Source: Mucidula mucida
Lineage: Eukaryota; Basidiomycota; Agaricomycetes; Agaricales; Physalacriaceae
Direction: 5' to 3'
DNA: 40,104 nt
NCBI GenBank assembly: GCA_015501055.1
Contig: JADNYV010000312.1
Location: 1 to 40,104, forward strand
This document shows, in pieces, positions 9,845 through 21,540 of this stretch. The stretch's first letter is position 1, and each line of letters starts with the position of its first letter. Both the position numbers and the translations under genes were made by a program. The notes beneath the pieces are model-generated. The model did not search any database and was not told the origin of the DNA. It saw nothing but the letters and a program-made list of their open reading frames with translations.

Positions 9845-11936
9845 TTACTTAAAACGGTCAGTAGTGTCCACTACGTTCGCAACCGTTGGGAATCGAGGTT
9901 CGATCCTGCAGTGGAAACGTACAGGATGCCTACAGTGCATGTCAGACAAGTAAGCACAGCGAGAAGAAAAAGCAATATACGTGACAACACCGTCTTCGTA
10001 CGCCATGTCGTCGACCTCTATATCGTTCCCATTCTCGTCTTTGGCGGTGCTAATCGTGAAGGCCCACAGAAGACCGGCAATTGCGATATAAGCAGAGTTG
10101 ACCGCGACGTATCGTCCGGGGCAGATCCGCCGACTGAAGCCAAACGCCCCCATTGTGGAAGGGTCAGGCTCTGGGCGAGGACCCATGAACCGATCCGGAT
10201 TGAAGGCCTCAGCGTTGTGGTAGACCTTTTCGTCGTGAAGAATAGCCCTACATGTATTGAGCACATTCATCGTGAGAAAAGGCGGCGAAATGCCTTACCA
10301 TACATTCCCCATCACTGTCGCGCCTACAAACTCGAATTTAGTCAGATTGAGAAGACGTGACACTATTTACTCGCCTCCGGGGATAAAGTACCCTTCAAAT
10401 ACGTCGTTAGAAACACAAGCATGAGCGATAGCTTCACAGCAACGTCAGATAACAGCATCCGTAACAGTCTGAGTGATGCCTACCAAGTGGAAGGACCGGT
10501 CGCCAGCGCATCGCCTCCATAAATATGGCGTTGATGAAGGGTAAATTGTCCTTGTCTTCAAAACCCGGGATGCGGTCTCTTCCAACGACGGCATCCAGTT
10601 CCTTGTGAGCTCGCATTTGGCTCTCGGGGTTCTTGAGCATTGCAAGGATCACGGTGAGTGTGACCGAAACAGTCTAAGTGGACTGTTTAGAACATTAAAG
10701 CCCAAGAATAGGACGTCATTTACTGTGTCTGCACCAGCTGTCGAGTAGGAACCATTAGAACACTTGCAAGAGAATGAGGTGTAAGCCTACCTAAGAAAGA
10801 AATACCTGCACAGTTCTTGATTACCTCCCTGAAGGCCCCACTCCCATCGCTTTGTTGTAGCTTGGCGATATTGTCGGAGACAAAGCACGAGAGACGGTCA
10901 GTCTGTATTTGAGATTGAAAGATGACACACGTGGCGCCAGTCAAAGAAAATCACGAACATCTTCATCTTCAACAAGTGAGTCGAAGGGTCGATCGACCAA
11001 ATCAAGAGACAATTTCGCTGCTATGACACTGGTAGCCTTGAACGAAGCAAATGGGAACCAAGCTCATGAAATGTAAGGACAAGCTTCACGACGATGAAGT
11101 AGTCAGAGCTCACACGGTATGGCCTTGAGCAGTGGAACATAGTCGACCATGAAATTCCCAGGAGTCATTGCCGAAGATGAATACCGTAGAGCGCGATCCG
11201 CCAGATCTACGTAGGCATTATTAGCGCCTTGAGAGTCGTATCCATACGTGATGCGCAAGATGATGCTCCCAGCATGACTTGCAGGCGTTGTTCAACATAT
11301 ATCAACCGAATCCGGAGAGTGGGGACTTACTTGCGAACATGATTGAAAAATTGGTCTGGGGACTTCAACATGTGCTGAAGAAGAGTGACTGTGGCGTTCA
11401 TCTGAACCGGGTGAAACGCGGCGACTTTGCTGGGCTGGAAGTACTGGTGGAAAATCTTGCGGTGAATGCTATGACAATGTTATCTCGCGAGGTGGCAGGT
11501 CATAAAGCATAGCTTACCGCCACTTGTCGGAATACCGCATGAAGACGAAAGCCCAAGCCCATTTCATGAGCCCGATAGCCATATGAAACGCTGAAGCAGT
11601 CAATACATTACAAGTGATAGATGACGAGGACGACTGACAGGGTCGGTCCGAATATATGTTCGAGCGTTTTTCGAAGAGCTCGTTAGCCACTCTCCCGGAG
11701 TTCACGACGACAACCGGGTGACCGAGTACTTTGTACGAGACGATCTCGCCGTAGACAGAGCTCCAGTGAGTGTAAGTTGACCAAGCATGATGGAGCGGGC
11801 GGTCAAAGAGGTTTCCGATGATTGGGAGACCTTTGGGTCCGGGCGGGAGAGGCAAAGCCAAGCGAGAACATCGAAGATAGATAACGACAGTGGCTACAGC
11901 ACAGAAAACCAAGTAGGAGAGGGAGAGGTACTGCAT
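9845..11936 (-). CDS. Cytochrome P450 monooxygenase, paralog A (intact)
   Basis: Membrane-bound fungal class II P450, in the broad group annotated as O-methylsterigmatocystin-oxidoreductase-like; substrate unknown. Twelve exons join in frame to 508 aa: 11639-11936, 11518-11590, 11331-11468, 11114-11277, 10959-11062, 10791-10902, 10724-10737, 10484-10673, 10375-10431, 10299-10323, 9981-10247 and 9845-9929. Residues 1-24 form a membrane anchor, followed by the PLPPGPKGLP hinge. The I-helix motif is AGADTT, the ExxR is EAMR, the PERF-like motif is FNPDRF and the heme loop is FGFSRRICPG. The conserved fourth position of that loop is Ser instead of Gly. Intron 10324-10374 uses a GC donor (gcgagt) where paralog C has gtgagt. 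Exon lengths equal those of paralog C except exons 1 and 5. Confidence 0.95.
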
Positions 11937-13816
11937 AGCGTTTGAGTGAAGCTGAATCCAAAAGCTGACGCCTTTTATTCTTTACACGACGCCATATCAT
12001 AACTCGCAGCAAAATTCTGCTCCACACCCGGTCGTAAGCCAACGTGCCACATTTTAATCAAGTGATTGAGCCAAACGTTCTTAGGCGTCAGATCAGTCCG
12101 CGAGATCAATGAACAGCCTTGTTATTTATCCGTTAGTACCAAGACGAACCAACCGCATATCCTTCTGGATGATCACAAGGAGAGGGGCAGCGGGACCAAT
12201 GATATTGTCTACCAGTATCTGAATCGCGGTGTTCCCATTACCTGGTGATGAGTTCGTCGTGAAAGATGTGCCATCGGCGTACTCACTCCCAGCTTCTCGT
12301 GGAGAATTCTAAATGTAACGAGATACCACGAATTTGTTGGATTTGAGGCCAGGGCGGCGGCGGACAGCGAACAAAGAGGGTCTCTAAGCAGAAGGACTCG
12401 AACGAAATACCGACCACAGAGGCTCAACTTGACAAGATTGGCACTAGTACTCCAGTTTCGCAGCGCATTTTTTTCTGAAGGAAACCCAATAAGGGCGGCT
12501 GAGAGTACGCATAAGAAGTTTAGTCTTCAGTTATACCCAAATTTCCGATAAACCGCGGAAATAGGCGCCACATCGTCAAGAAAAGGTGTGAAGTTTTCAC
12601 CTGGAGAGTCTCGTGAAAAAGATCTTCAAGAAGTCATGAACACATGAGAGGCAAGGAGCAAGCGTGCAGACAAAGAAGGAAGACTTTCACGGGCCGGTAT
12701 GAATAGGATTACCATGGAAAAACTACATCAACGTCGTGACCGATAGCTAGTTCGCTTCATGAAATTCGCAGTGTCAATTTGCTGTCAATCATTGGGAGTT
12801 ACTAAAGGTCTTACCAGTCTGTTGGGGTTCTTCATCTGCACCCGCGGCGGGGTTCTTAATGAAAGAACACTGTGACGTGTTGAATACTTCAAGGAGAGAT
12901 TGAGGATGGAGTAAAGGGCGCGACTTGAGCCACTTACTGAGGAACAGTCCTCGATTGCACACCCGTTCAAGTGGCTAGGGCGTTCTAAGGCGGGCTACAA
13001 TCGAGGGTCAGATGACATCCGTTTGTTCGAATACTCGAGTGGGGACCGCCTTCTACCCACGACCACCCGGAATTCGAGGGGTTCAAGAGGCTCCTTGGAA
13101 GAGCTTATGGAAGATGCTGCATGTACAAGAGGACACGGTTGTCGAGCGATAGAAGTAATGGAGTCAAAGAAGTCAGACAAACGCACCAGGCAATCATTTC
13201 AAGGCGTCTGGTGCAACTGGCCAGTGGCCGCCCTAATCTGTAAGCACGTAGGAGAGCTTAGGTGAATGTCGTTTCGTTGTTAAAGATGGTGTATGGGGAA
13301 AAATCGCGACGTCGTTGACTAGTCGTTGATCGTGGTCGCGAAACAAGCAATGAGTCTGACGGGTCACGCGAGCGAGCTTAGTCAGGGGCACCTCACCGGC
13401 ACGACGTCGAGTGGGCAGTACTGTCCAATTTCAATCAATTCGTCGCATGGTGTGACCTGTGACCACCAAGACGAAATTTTGATTTCGTCGAATTGCCATA
13501 TTGGGTAATTGCCGACGCGGCGGAGCTGCGTCGGGGAACTGTCGGGGCCCCGCCAGAGCATTTTGAGCCAAAATTTTAGTGACCACTGTGACATTTCGTC
13601 GTTTCGCCGGTCGCTGTGACCTGTGACCAACGAATTGAATGAAATTCAACAGTAACACTTGAGTAACACAGTTCGAGGTTAGTCTGTGCACCGCGGCACG
13701 TTTTGAAAATCATTCATTGGCGAAATGCCGATACGAATTCAAGTCTACCATGTAACAAACGAGGATGTAAGTATGTAACTTCAGATTCTGGATCAGTCCC
13801 GCTAAATAGTGAGTAT
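11937..13816. other. Spacer between P450-A and P450-B
   Basis: About 1.9 kb without a recognised gene. The part nearest P450-A (about 12060-12330) resembles the upstream region of P450-B (about 15960-16210), with shared blocks such as cttctcgtggag. The duplicated unit therefore included 5' flanking DNA. A structured repeat lies at 13421-13650. Open frames of up to 86 aa look random. Confidence 0.5.
13421..13650. repeat. Fold-back repeat, possible MITE-like element
   Basis: The ends are imperfect inverted repeats: aatttcaatcaattcgt near 13428 pairs with acgaattgaatgaaatt near 13631 (16 of 17). Just inside, gtgacctgtgacca occurs twice in direct orientation (about 13453 and 13616). Further hairpins lie within, including gacgaaat/atttcgtc around 13470-13489 and ccgacgc/gcgtcgg around 13511-13534. 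No coding capacity was seen. Whether other copies exist in the genome cannot be told from one window. Confidence 0.5.
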
Positions 13817-15875
13817 TCACTGTTCAAAACGTTCGGTAAAATCCACGATGTTCGCAGCCGTCGGGAATCGAGGTAAAATCTTGCACTTGAAGGGTAAGGG
13901 ATGTCTATAGTCAATGTCAGCCAAGGTCTAGTAAAAATGTTGAGGAACAGCAACGTACATAACAAGACCACCCCATACGCCATATCGTCAACCTCGACAT
14001 CGTTCCCGTTCTCGTCTTTCTCGCTACTGATTGTGAAGGCCCAAAGAAGACTGGAAATCGCCACATAAGCAGAGTTGACCGCGACGTATCGTCCGGGGCA
14101 AATTCGCCGACCAAAGCCAAACGCCCCCATTGCGGAAGGGTCAGGCTCTGGACGAGGACCCATGAGCCGATCCGGATTGAAGGCCTCAGCGTTGTGATAG
14201 ACCTTTTCGTCGTGTAGAATACCCCTACTTGCGGTGAGGGAAACGATCTCGAAAGAATGCAACGAAACGACTTACCAAGCATTGCCCAAGACTGTCGCAC
14301 CTATGATCTCGCATTGAGGCGTATTCACGAGACCAAAAGGCGATCAACCCGGGGATCAAGTACCCTTCAAATACGTCGTCTGAAAGACAGGCGTGTGCAA
14401 CCGCTTCACAGAAACGTCAGATAGCAGCATTGGTAACGGTCAGAGTGAATCCTACCGAGTGGAAGGACCGGTCTCCAACGCATCGCCTCCATAAATATGG
14501 CGTTCATGAAGGGTAGATTCTCCTTGTCTTCGAAATTCGGGATGCGGTCTCTTCCGACGACGGCATCCGGTTTTTGAGCATTGCCAGGATCACGGTGAGA
14601 GTGACCGAAACAGTCTAAGTCAACGGATGAGAAGACACAAAGCCCAAAGAAGGCATGTAGTTACTGTATCTGCGCCACCTGTCCAATAGGTGTCATCGGA
14701 GCACATGGAACAAAGCTGAATTCACACATACCTATGAACGAAACAGCGGCACAGTTCTTGATGACCTCCATGGAGGCCTCATTGCCATCGCTTCGTCGGA
14801 GTTTGGCAAAGTTATCAGAGACAAAACACGGCATAGGAATGGTCTGCGTTTGAGATTAAAAAATGAAGAACGCCAACGCTAAACAAAGATACGAACATCT
14901 TCATTTTCAGCCAATTCGAAGGGTCTGTTGAGCAAATCAAGAGAAAGTTTCGCCGCTGCGTCACTGGTGGACTTGAATGAGGCGAATGGCACCCAGGCTA
15001 GTAATGAAACATCAGAACAAGCTTGACGGCTTTGATAAGCCAGTCGGAACTTACATGGGACAGCCTTAAGCATAGGAATATAGTCGACGATAAAATTTCC
15101 TTGAATCAATGCCCAAGATGCATACCGCAGAGCACGATCCGCTATGTTCTATGTAGGCATTATTAGCGCCTTGAGAGTCGTATCCGTACGTGATGCGCAA
15201 GATGATGCTCCCAGCATGACTTGCAGGTGTTGTTCAATATATCAACCGAATCCGGAGAGTGGGGACTTACTTGCGAACATGATTGAAAAATTGGTCTGGT
15301 GACTTCAACATGTGCTGAAGGAGAGTGACTGTGGCGTTCATCTGAATCGAATGAAATGCGGCAACTTTGCTGGGTTGGAAGTACTGGTGGAAGGTCTTGC
15401 GGTGTATGCTATGATAATGTTATCTCGCGAGGTGGCAGGTCGTAGAACGTGATTTACCGCCACTTGTCAGAATATGGCATAAGAGCGAGATTCCAGGCCC
15501 ATTTCATGAGGCCAGCAGCCATGTTAAATGCTAGTGCAATCGGTACATCAGGGATGTGACCACAGACGAAGGAAGTTGACTCACATGGTCGGTCAGAATA
15601 AATGTTGGAGCGCTTTTCGAAGAGTTCGTTCACCACTCTGGTGGAATTGACGACAACAACGGGGTGACCAAATACTATATATGAGACGATCTCGCCGTGG
15701 ACAGAGCCCCAGCGAGTGTAAGTCAACCAAGCATAATAGAGTGGGCGGTTGAAGAGGTTCCCAACAATTGGAAGACCTTTGGGTTCAGCGGGAGAGGCAA
15801 CGCCAAGCGAGAACGTCGAGAATAGAGAACAACAGAGATCACAGCACAGAGAAACAAGTAATAGAGCGAATGCAT
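13817..15875 (-). pseudogene. Cytochrome P450, paralog B (disrupted)
   Basis: Same family and exon layout as P450-A and C, with start ATG at 15875 and stop at 13817. At least three lesions break the frame. One base is lost in the proline hinge, near 15790, where the other copies read PPGPKG. One base is gained near 15148 (atagaacatagc against gtagatctggc). About 31 bp are missing in exon 8 near 14573, which removes the codons for the KNPE...HKEL stretch. The heme region is preserved and has the canonical FGFGRRICPG, unlike A and C. The 31-bp loss cannot be explained by homopolymer miscalls, so decay is likely real. A stretch around intron 3 is almost identical to P450-A. Confidence 0.88.
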
Positions 15876-16504
15876 GATGTTTGATCTGTACTGAATCCAA
15901 AAGACGGGAGGCTTTTAAACGTGTCATAGCACATTTTGTAGGAAAACATACCTTCCATCATAACTCAAGAAATGCGACCTGGGTCTGTCGAGTACCAAAT
16001 TGCCCTCCCGACGTACCCGTCAACTCAGTATTCAGGCCTTTAGGTTCTGAGCTTATTGGCAAAGCCATTTTGCTATTTGTTCGTCAATCCCGAGGACACC
16101 TGGGCCCTTCATGTATGACAAAGAGCACAAGAAGAGAGGATAATAGTCAAGACTCATATGAATCGCGATAGATATGCCATTGGTGTCCTGGCTTCTCGTG
16201 GAGATAGCTCGAATCTATGAACACATTCGTGTGTCGTCACTGGCAGTTGAGGCGCGAAGGTCCGCCCAAATTCAGAAGATCCACAAGTACAGAGGGAATT
16301 CATATTCCGTTGCCTCCGTAAGTGGGGACCATTCTTCAACGGGGTGCACATGAGAGTCGAGGCGTAGGTCCAATGGGACAAATGCAACGGGTCGTCTCTC
16401 AGGGTAGTAAAGCTACCGCGATGTTGAGTCTATTAGCGACTAGACTATCGCTGATATTCAGAATGTACACATTACAGTAAGATATACAGAAGGATGTTGT
16501 ATTC
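15876..16504. other. Spacer between P450-B and gene D
   Basis: This is upstream DNA of P450-B plus downstream DNA of gene D. Part of it (about 15960-16210) is a diverged copy of the P450-A upstream region. No gene is recognised. Confidence 0.5.
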
Positions 16505-17582
16505 CTACAAATCCGAATCGTATTCGTCATCGTGCTCGATTTCATCCTCGTTCTCATCATCTGAATCCATAGGTGGCGGAAGGTAACGAGTATTGAACAC
16601 TTTTGGGCCTGGCCGTTCTTTCCTCTCAGAAGGGTCCATCTTCCCCTCCTGAATCTTTTTGTCTTGCATCTTTGTGTACCTGTCTTTCAAACGTTGGATG
16701 CTACACAACCTTGAGCACTTGTTAGCAATGAAACGGGGAAAAACGTACGACGCAATGAATAATGTCTCTCCTTCATCTAACATCAACTGCTCTGTAGCCG
16801 CACCGGGCTCTCCCAATGCATCGGGATGGTGCCCTTTGAAGTAAGCCGCCTTGCGATGGGCGAGCCGCAAGAGGTCACAGTAGCAGCGCGCACTACCCGG
16901 ATGCTTGACATCTTTCTCGTTCAGGAGTTTGTAGTACGGCACAACCCGCAATTCGACATCTGGTCGGAAGTTGAAGTACTTTGCGGCTGCAAGAAGATAG
17001 ATATAAGTTATAGGGAAAGGAGAGCAGGCATCGAAACGTACCATCCACGCCGTGCATAACGTACCATCTCTCCCCGTCCCGAGGATTATACGATGGATCA
17101 CGAGGCCAGGCATGTTGAATGCACCAATCCACCCACAGTGCCTTGCGCTCAGCTGCAGATATCTTGGGCGGTTTCGGTACAGCTGCCTTTCTGGACTTCG
17201 GCGACTTGTTCTTTGTTCCTGCGGCCTTTTTAGCCTTCTTGACAGACTTGGGCTTCGGCGACGGCGAAGGCTCCTTATATTCATCGTCGGAGTGTGAGGC
17301 AGGCAAACTCTTGGCCGCTCTGATGGGGGTATAAGGCATAGAAATGTCGTCGTCGTCGTCGTGCTTGGATGTGAGAGGGAATCTAACCTGCCAAGTTCGT
17401 TGAATTACGATTCCATCAATTTGTAGACTACGCACCTGCTTGTCGTTGGCAACTTCCTTCTTCATGGCCGTCTTCGACCGTTTCTTGGGGGGCGAAGTGG
17501 TCGTACTTTCGTCGACTAGCCCAGCGTTAGTAACTGGATCTGTATCCAAACTGAAAACGCGTTTGCGTATAGTAGGGTGCAT
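16505..17582 (-). CDS. Unrecognised nuclear-looking protein, paralog D
   Basis: Function unknown. Four exons (17436-17582, 17042-17387, 16749-16986, 16505-16700) join in frame to 308 aa. The N-terminal part has a basic nuclear-localisation-like stretch (PPKKRSK), then acidic and Lys/Pro-rich disordered sequence. The conserved core begins at a WVDWCIQH motif, followed by YVMHGVDG, AAKYFNF, VVPYY, a DLLRLAHRK segment and GEPGAATEQLML. The C-terminus is strongly acidic (DDENEDEIEHDDEYDSDL). Start 17582 was chosen because paralogs E and F have a first exon of similar length ending at the same intron position. Weak resemblance of the core to XPA C-terminal-like DNA-binding segments is inference only. 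It is divergent to P450-C. Confidence 0.82.
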
Positions 17583-18623
17583 GGTGGGTGTCTGAGGGAA
17601 GGAAGGATATGGGTGGTGGTCCTGCTTATATACCCTAGAGAACGTACCAAAGTGTTGGATGTCGAGAAGATTGCCCGCCAATTTCTCGGACGCCCGCCGG
17701 GCGTCGGCGATGCTGTCGACGCGTATCCCAGCAATGGCATGACATGGAAGCAGAAAATGGATTATTTTGATGAGGAAAAAGTCGCCGCCTAAAAGGCATC
17801 GATATGGCGAGGAGCTGTGGGCGCTGTTTCCTATGTCGTTGGCCTCCATCGCAAGGGGTCGAGGTTGAGCAAGGTTGTGGTTGATATGCAACGAATGGCG
17901 CAGCGTAACAGATCGGAAAATGACTAGTAATCCTTCAAGTTGAACTGCAGGTCGTTCACATCAGGTGGTGATTGCTCGGATTCACAGGTTTCGGAACACG
18001 TTGTCCGCGTAAGCCCCGATGAGAAAAATTGGAGGGCCGACATCGGCACTCGGCGCTCAGCGTCGGCTGTCTGCCAGCTCCTGCCGCAGTGTGCCGAGGT
18101 CATCGGAGATTCAATTTGGGTGGCGACTCGGCAGCTTTACTTCTTTTCGTGAGGATCTCGTCCAGCATATTGTCCTCTCGAGTTTTAAGCTTCAAGCTTC
18201 AAGCCTCTTGTACAGTTATTCTTAGCTCTGTATGGTCTCCACGGGAAATAATGCAAAATCCACAACTTGTTGGCCACACTGCACCAGCTTTCCGCATGGT
18301 ACGGAATCCATGGAAAGCAGATATCGCCGATTCATGTAATCTCATTGGCTTCTCTCTCTCTATCTCAAACAACAATGTGCCGACCTCTGACTCTCGGAAC
18401 CAGGAACTACGCGTTCAAGGGTTTTCATCAACTCGAAGAACCTGATAGCCTACTGACTCGACATCGAACAGGAACTTTTCACTCTCCTTTAGGAACGAGG
18501 TGTTTTGAGGTTTGGCGATGCGTGGAGTCGCTGGAGCCGAATGTTGCTCTAAATCTGTCATGGCACACCACTTTCGACGAATAAAAGGCTGCCGTCCTTC
18601 AGAGTGAGCCTAAAGCAAGCATC
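17583..18623. other. Divergent intergenic region between gene D and P450-C
   Basis: This holds the promoters of two genes that diverge from it: D leftward, P450-C rightward. Open frames up to 138 aa here are overlapping and motif-free. A possible TATA-like aataaaa lies near 18581, about 40 bp before the P450-C ATG. Confidence 0.45.
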
Positions 18624-20722
18624 ATGCAGTCCCTCTATTACTTGGCTCTCTGTGCTATCGTCACAGCTGTTCTGTACTCCCGTCGTTCTCGCTCATCTTT
18701 GCCTCTTCCACCTGGTCCTAAGGGTTTACCACTCGTTGGGAACCTGTTCGATCGCCCACTTGACCACCCTTGGTTGACTTACACCCAGTGGGCCTCCGTC
18801 TATGGGGAAATCGCTTCGTTCAAAGTACTCGGTCAACCAGTGGTCATCGTCAATTCTGGAAGAGTAGCCAATGAACTCTTTGAAAAGCGGTCGAACATTT
18901 ATTCAGACCGGCCTCGTAAGCCCTCTGTTTTCCTTCGCGAACATTGCCTAGCTGACTTTTCGACTACCAGCTTTCCACATGGCGGCTGACTTGATGAAAT
19001 GGAGCTGGAATATCGTCTTTATGCGATATTCCGACAAGTGGCGGTAAGCCATGCTTTGGACCACGGCCCTTCCCGGCGTCTTGATCTTTCCTTAGCATTC
19101 ACCGTAAAACCTTCCACCAGTACTTTCAGACTAACAAGGTTTCGGCGTTTCACCCGATCCAAATGAACGCCACGGTCTCCTTCCTGCAGCACATGCTCAA
19201 ATCACCAGACAATTTTTACAGTCATGTTCGCAAGTAAGTCCTTTCGTTCTCTGAGCGCATCATGATCTTGATAAAAACGCAAGTCACTCTGGCACTATCA
19301 TTCTACGTATCATATACGGATACGACTCCCAGGGTGCCAGGAACGTTTATGTCGACCTTGCGGATCGCGCTCTACGGGATGCAGGTTGGGGCATGATACC
19401 TGGTAACTATCTTGTTGATTATGTTCCTATGCTTAAAGTTCTTCCATGTAAGTTCTGGTCACCTTATCAATGTTGTTGATCAAGTCCTAGCATCGCCCTA
19501 GCTTGGTTCCCATTCGCATCATTCAAGCGCCAGGGTGAAAAGGCAGGCAAATCATCTCTCGAACTGATCAACCAGCCTTTCGAATTAGCTGAAGATGAAA
19601 ATGTACGTGGTGTGTTTCTACTGCATCGTTGTTTATAATCTTCACATCGCTGTAGATTGGATCTGTCCCTTGCTTCGTCTCCGAGACCATGGCGAAGCTT
19701 CAACTAAATAATGACAATGAAGACTTTATGGAAATTGTCAAGAACTGCGCCGGTGTTTCTTTTGCTGGTAAGCTCCTACTCATCATCGTCTTGGATGTGT
19801 GTTGACGATACCTCTTCGGCAGGTGGTGCAGACACAGTACTTGCATCTCTCTTTGAGTCTTTACATCTTCTAATGACTCTGTTTAGACGGTTTCGGTCAC
19901 CCTTACCGTGATCCTTGCGATGCTCAAAAACCCCGAACTTCAAATGCGCGCACACAGAGAACTGGATGCCGTCGTTGGAAGAGACCGCATCCCGAATTTT
20001 GAAGACAAGGAGAATCTACCCTTCATCAACGCCATATCTATGGAGGCGATGCGTTGGCGACCCGTCCTTCCACTTGGTAGGATTCTCCCTGACCGTTACC
20101 GATGCTGCTATCTGACGTTTCTGCGAAGCGGTCGCACACGCCTGTCTTTCAGACGACGTATTCGAAGGGTACTTTATCCCCGGAGGTGAGTCGATCGCTT
20201 TTTTGGCTCGTCAATACTATGCCTTAATGTGAGAGCATAGGTACAACAGTGTTAGGTAATGCATGGTTAGTAGTCGGTTCGTTGCATTCTTTCAAGATCG
20301 TTTCCCTTACCGCAAGTAGGGGCATTCTACACGACGACAAGGTTTACCACAACGCTGAGGCCTTCAATCCGGATCGGTTCATGGGTCCTCGCCCAGAGCC
20401 TGACCCTTCCACAATGGGGGCGTTTGGCTTCAGTCGGCGGATATGCCCCGGACGATACGTTGCAATCGACTCTGCTTATGTCGCGATTGCCGGCCTCCTG
20501 TGGGCGTTCACGATCAGCAGCGCTCAAGACGAGAATGGGAAAGATATCGAGGTCGACGAAACCGCGTATGAAGATGGCATTCTTTCGTATGTTGCCTTTT
20601 TGGAAGCGATCTCCTGCATGACTAACAGACAGTGCAGGCATCCCGTACGTTTCGAGTGCAAGATTGTACCCCGATTCCCGAAGGTGGAGAGCGTGGTGGA
20701 TGCCACTGACCGTTTTATGTGA
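18624..20722 (+). CDS. Cytochrome P450 monooxygenase, paralog C (intact)
   Basis: Close paralog of P450-A with the same domain order. Twelve exons join in frame to 505 aa: 18624-18915, 18971-19043, 19096-19233, 19284-19447, 19502-19602, 19656-19767, 19823-19836, 19887-20076, 20129-20185, 20241-20265, 20320-20586 and 20638-20722. The N-terminal 22 residues form a membrane anchor followed by PLPPGPKGLP. The I-helix reads GGADTT, ExxR is EAMR, the PERF-like motif is FNPDRF, and the heme loop is FGFSRRICPG with Ser at the usually Gly fourth position. Exons 7 (14 nt) and 10 (25 nt) are very short. All introns are GT-AG. No disruption was seen, so this and A are the likely active copies. Substrate unknown. 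Confidence 0.96.
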
Positions 20723-21540
20723 TGTGTGATGCCTGCGCCTACAAAGATTCCGTGTAAAGTTATACTTGTGTTGACTACCGTTGAATGCGAAGAAACCATA
20801 TTTGTTGAGAGCTTTGATATGAAGAAATCATTATTCCCACTAGTAGTAGCATGTATGTAACTGGGATGCAATAACGTGTTTCAATCACCGCCGGCATCTG
20901 AATCTTGAACGACCATGATCTCAACCTTTTCCCCCGCTTTGCGTCCAATGCTCCAAGCTTCTATTCGACTATACTGCTCTATTCTGAACCATGGAGGCCT
21001 CCAAGCATCTTCGTCTTAGGGCTGGACTGGGCTGCGAAACTCAAGAGGGACAACATGCCAGCTCGCCGATAGTCGTCCACAGCTGTCCACTGAATTTGAG
21101 GACATCGCACGAGTAATAGGATCTGGCTATATCTCCAAGAAGCTAGGCTGGAACTCGCTTTGCTGATATTCGCGTGTTTACAATACTCAATGGAACAACA
21201 GTCATTGGACCATCAAATGCGACTCGGAATCGTAAGTGTACCTTGCGACGCCGCTCCGTTTGGGTCTAACACTCAAAGGCTAGCCTCCCAAGACTGGTAA
21301 AGTCAAGATCTCAGAACGGTGTCTATCGAGTAGCATTGGCAGCTGCAAAACGTCTCTATCTATATCGAGTCGCACTTTCAAGCTTTTCAGTGGACGTTCA
21401 GACTACTTCTGAGGCGCACCGAGCGAACATATATCGGAGCGAAAGCCTGTCCAAATATCGACATTTGGGTTTATTCTATGCCTATATAATTCGACGGTCT
21501 ATTCATTTCGCTCTATCGCTCTTCCCTTCATGCCACCATC
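20723..21540. other. Spacer between P450-C and gene E
   Basis: About 0.8 kb without a recognised gene. It contains the P450-C 3' end and the promoter of gene E. A TATA-like cctatataattcg lies at about 21480, some 60 bp before the gene E ATG. Confidence 0.45.

Noticed and set aside
17583..17891. N-terminal extension of gene D to 17891
   Set aside because: The paralogs E and F have short first exons that align with a start at 17582; the extension has no counterpart.
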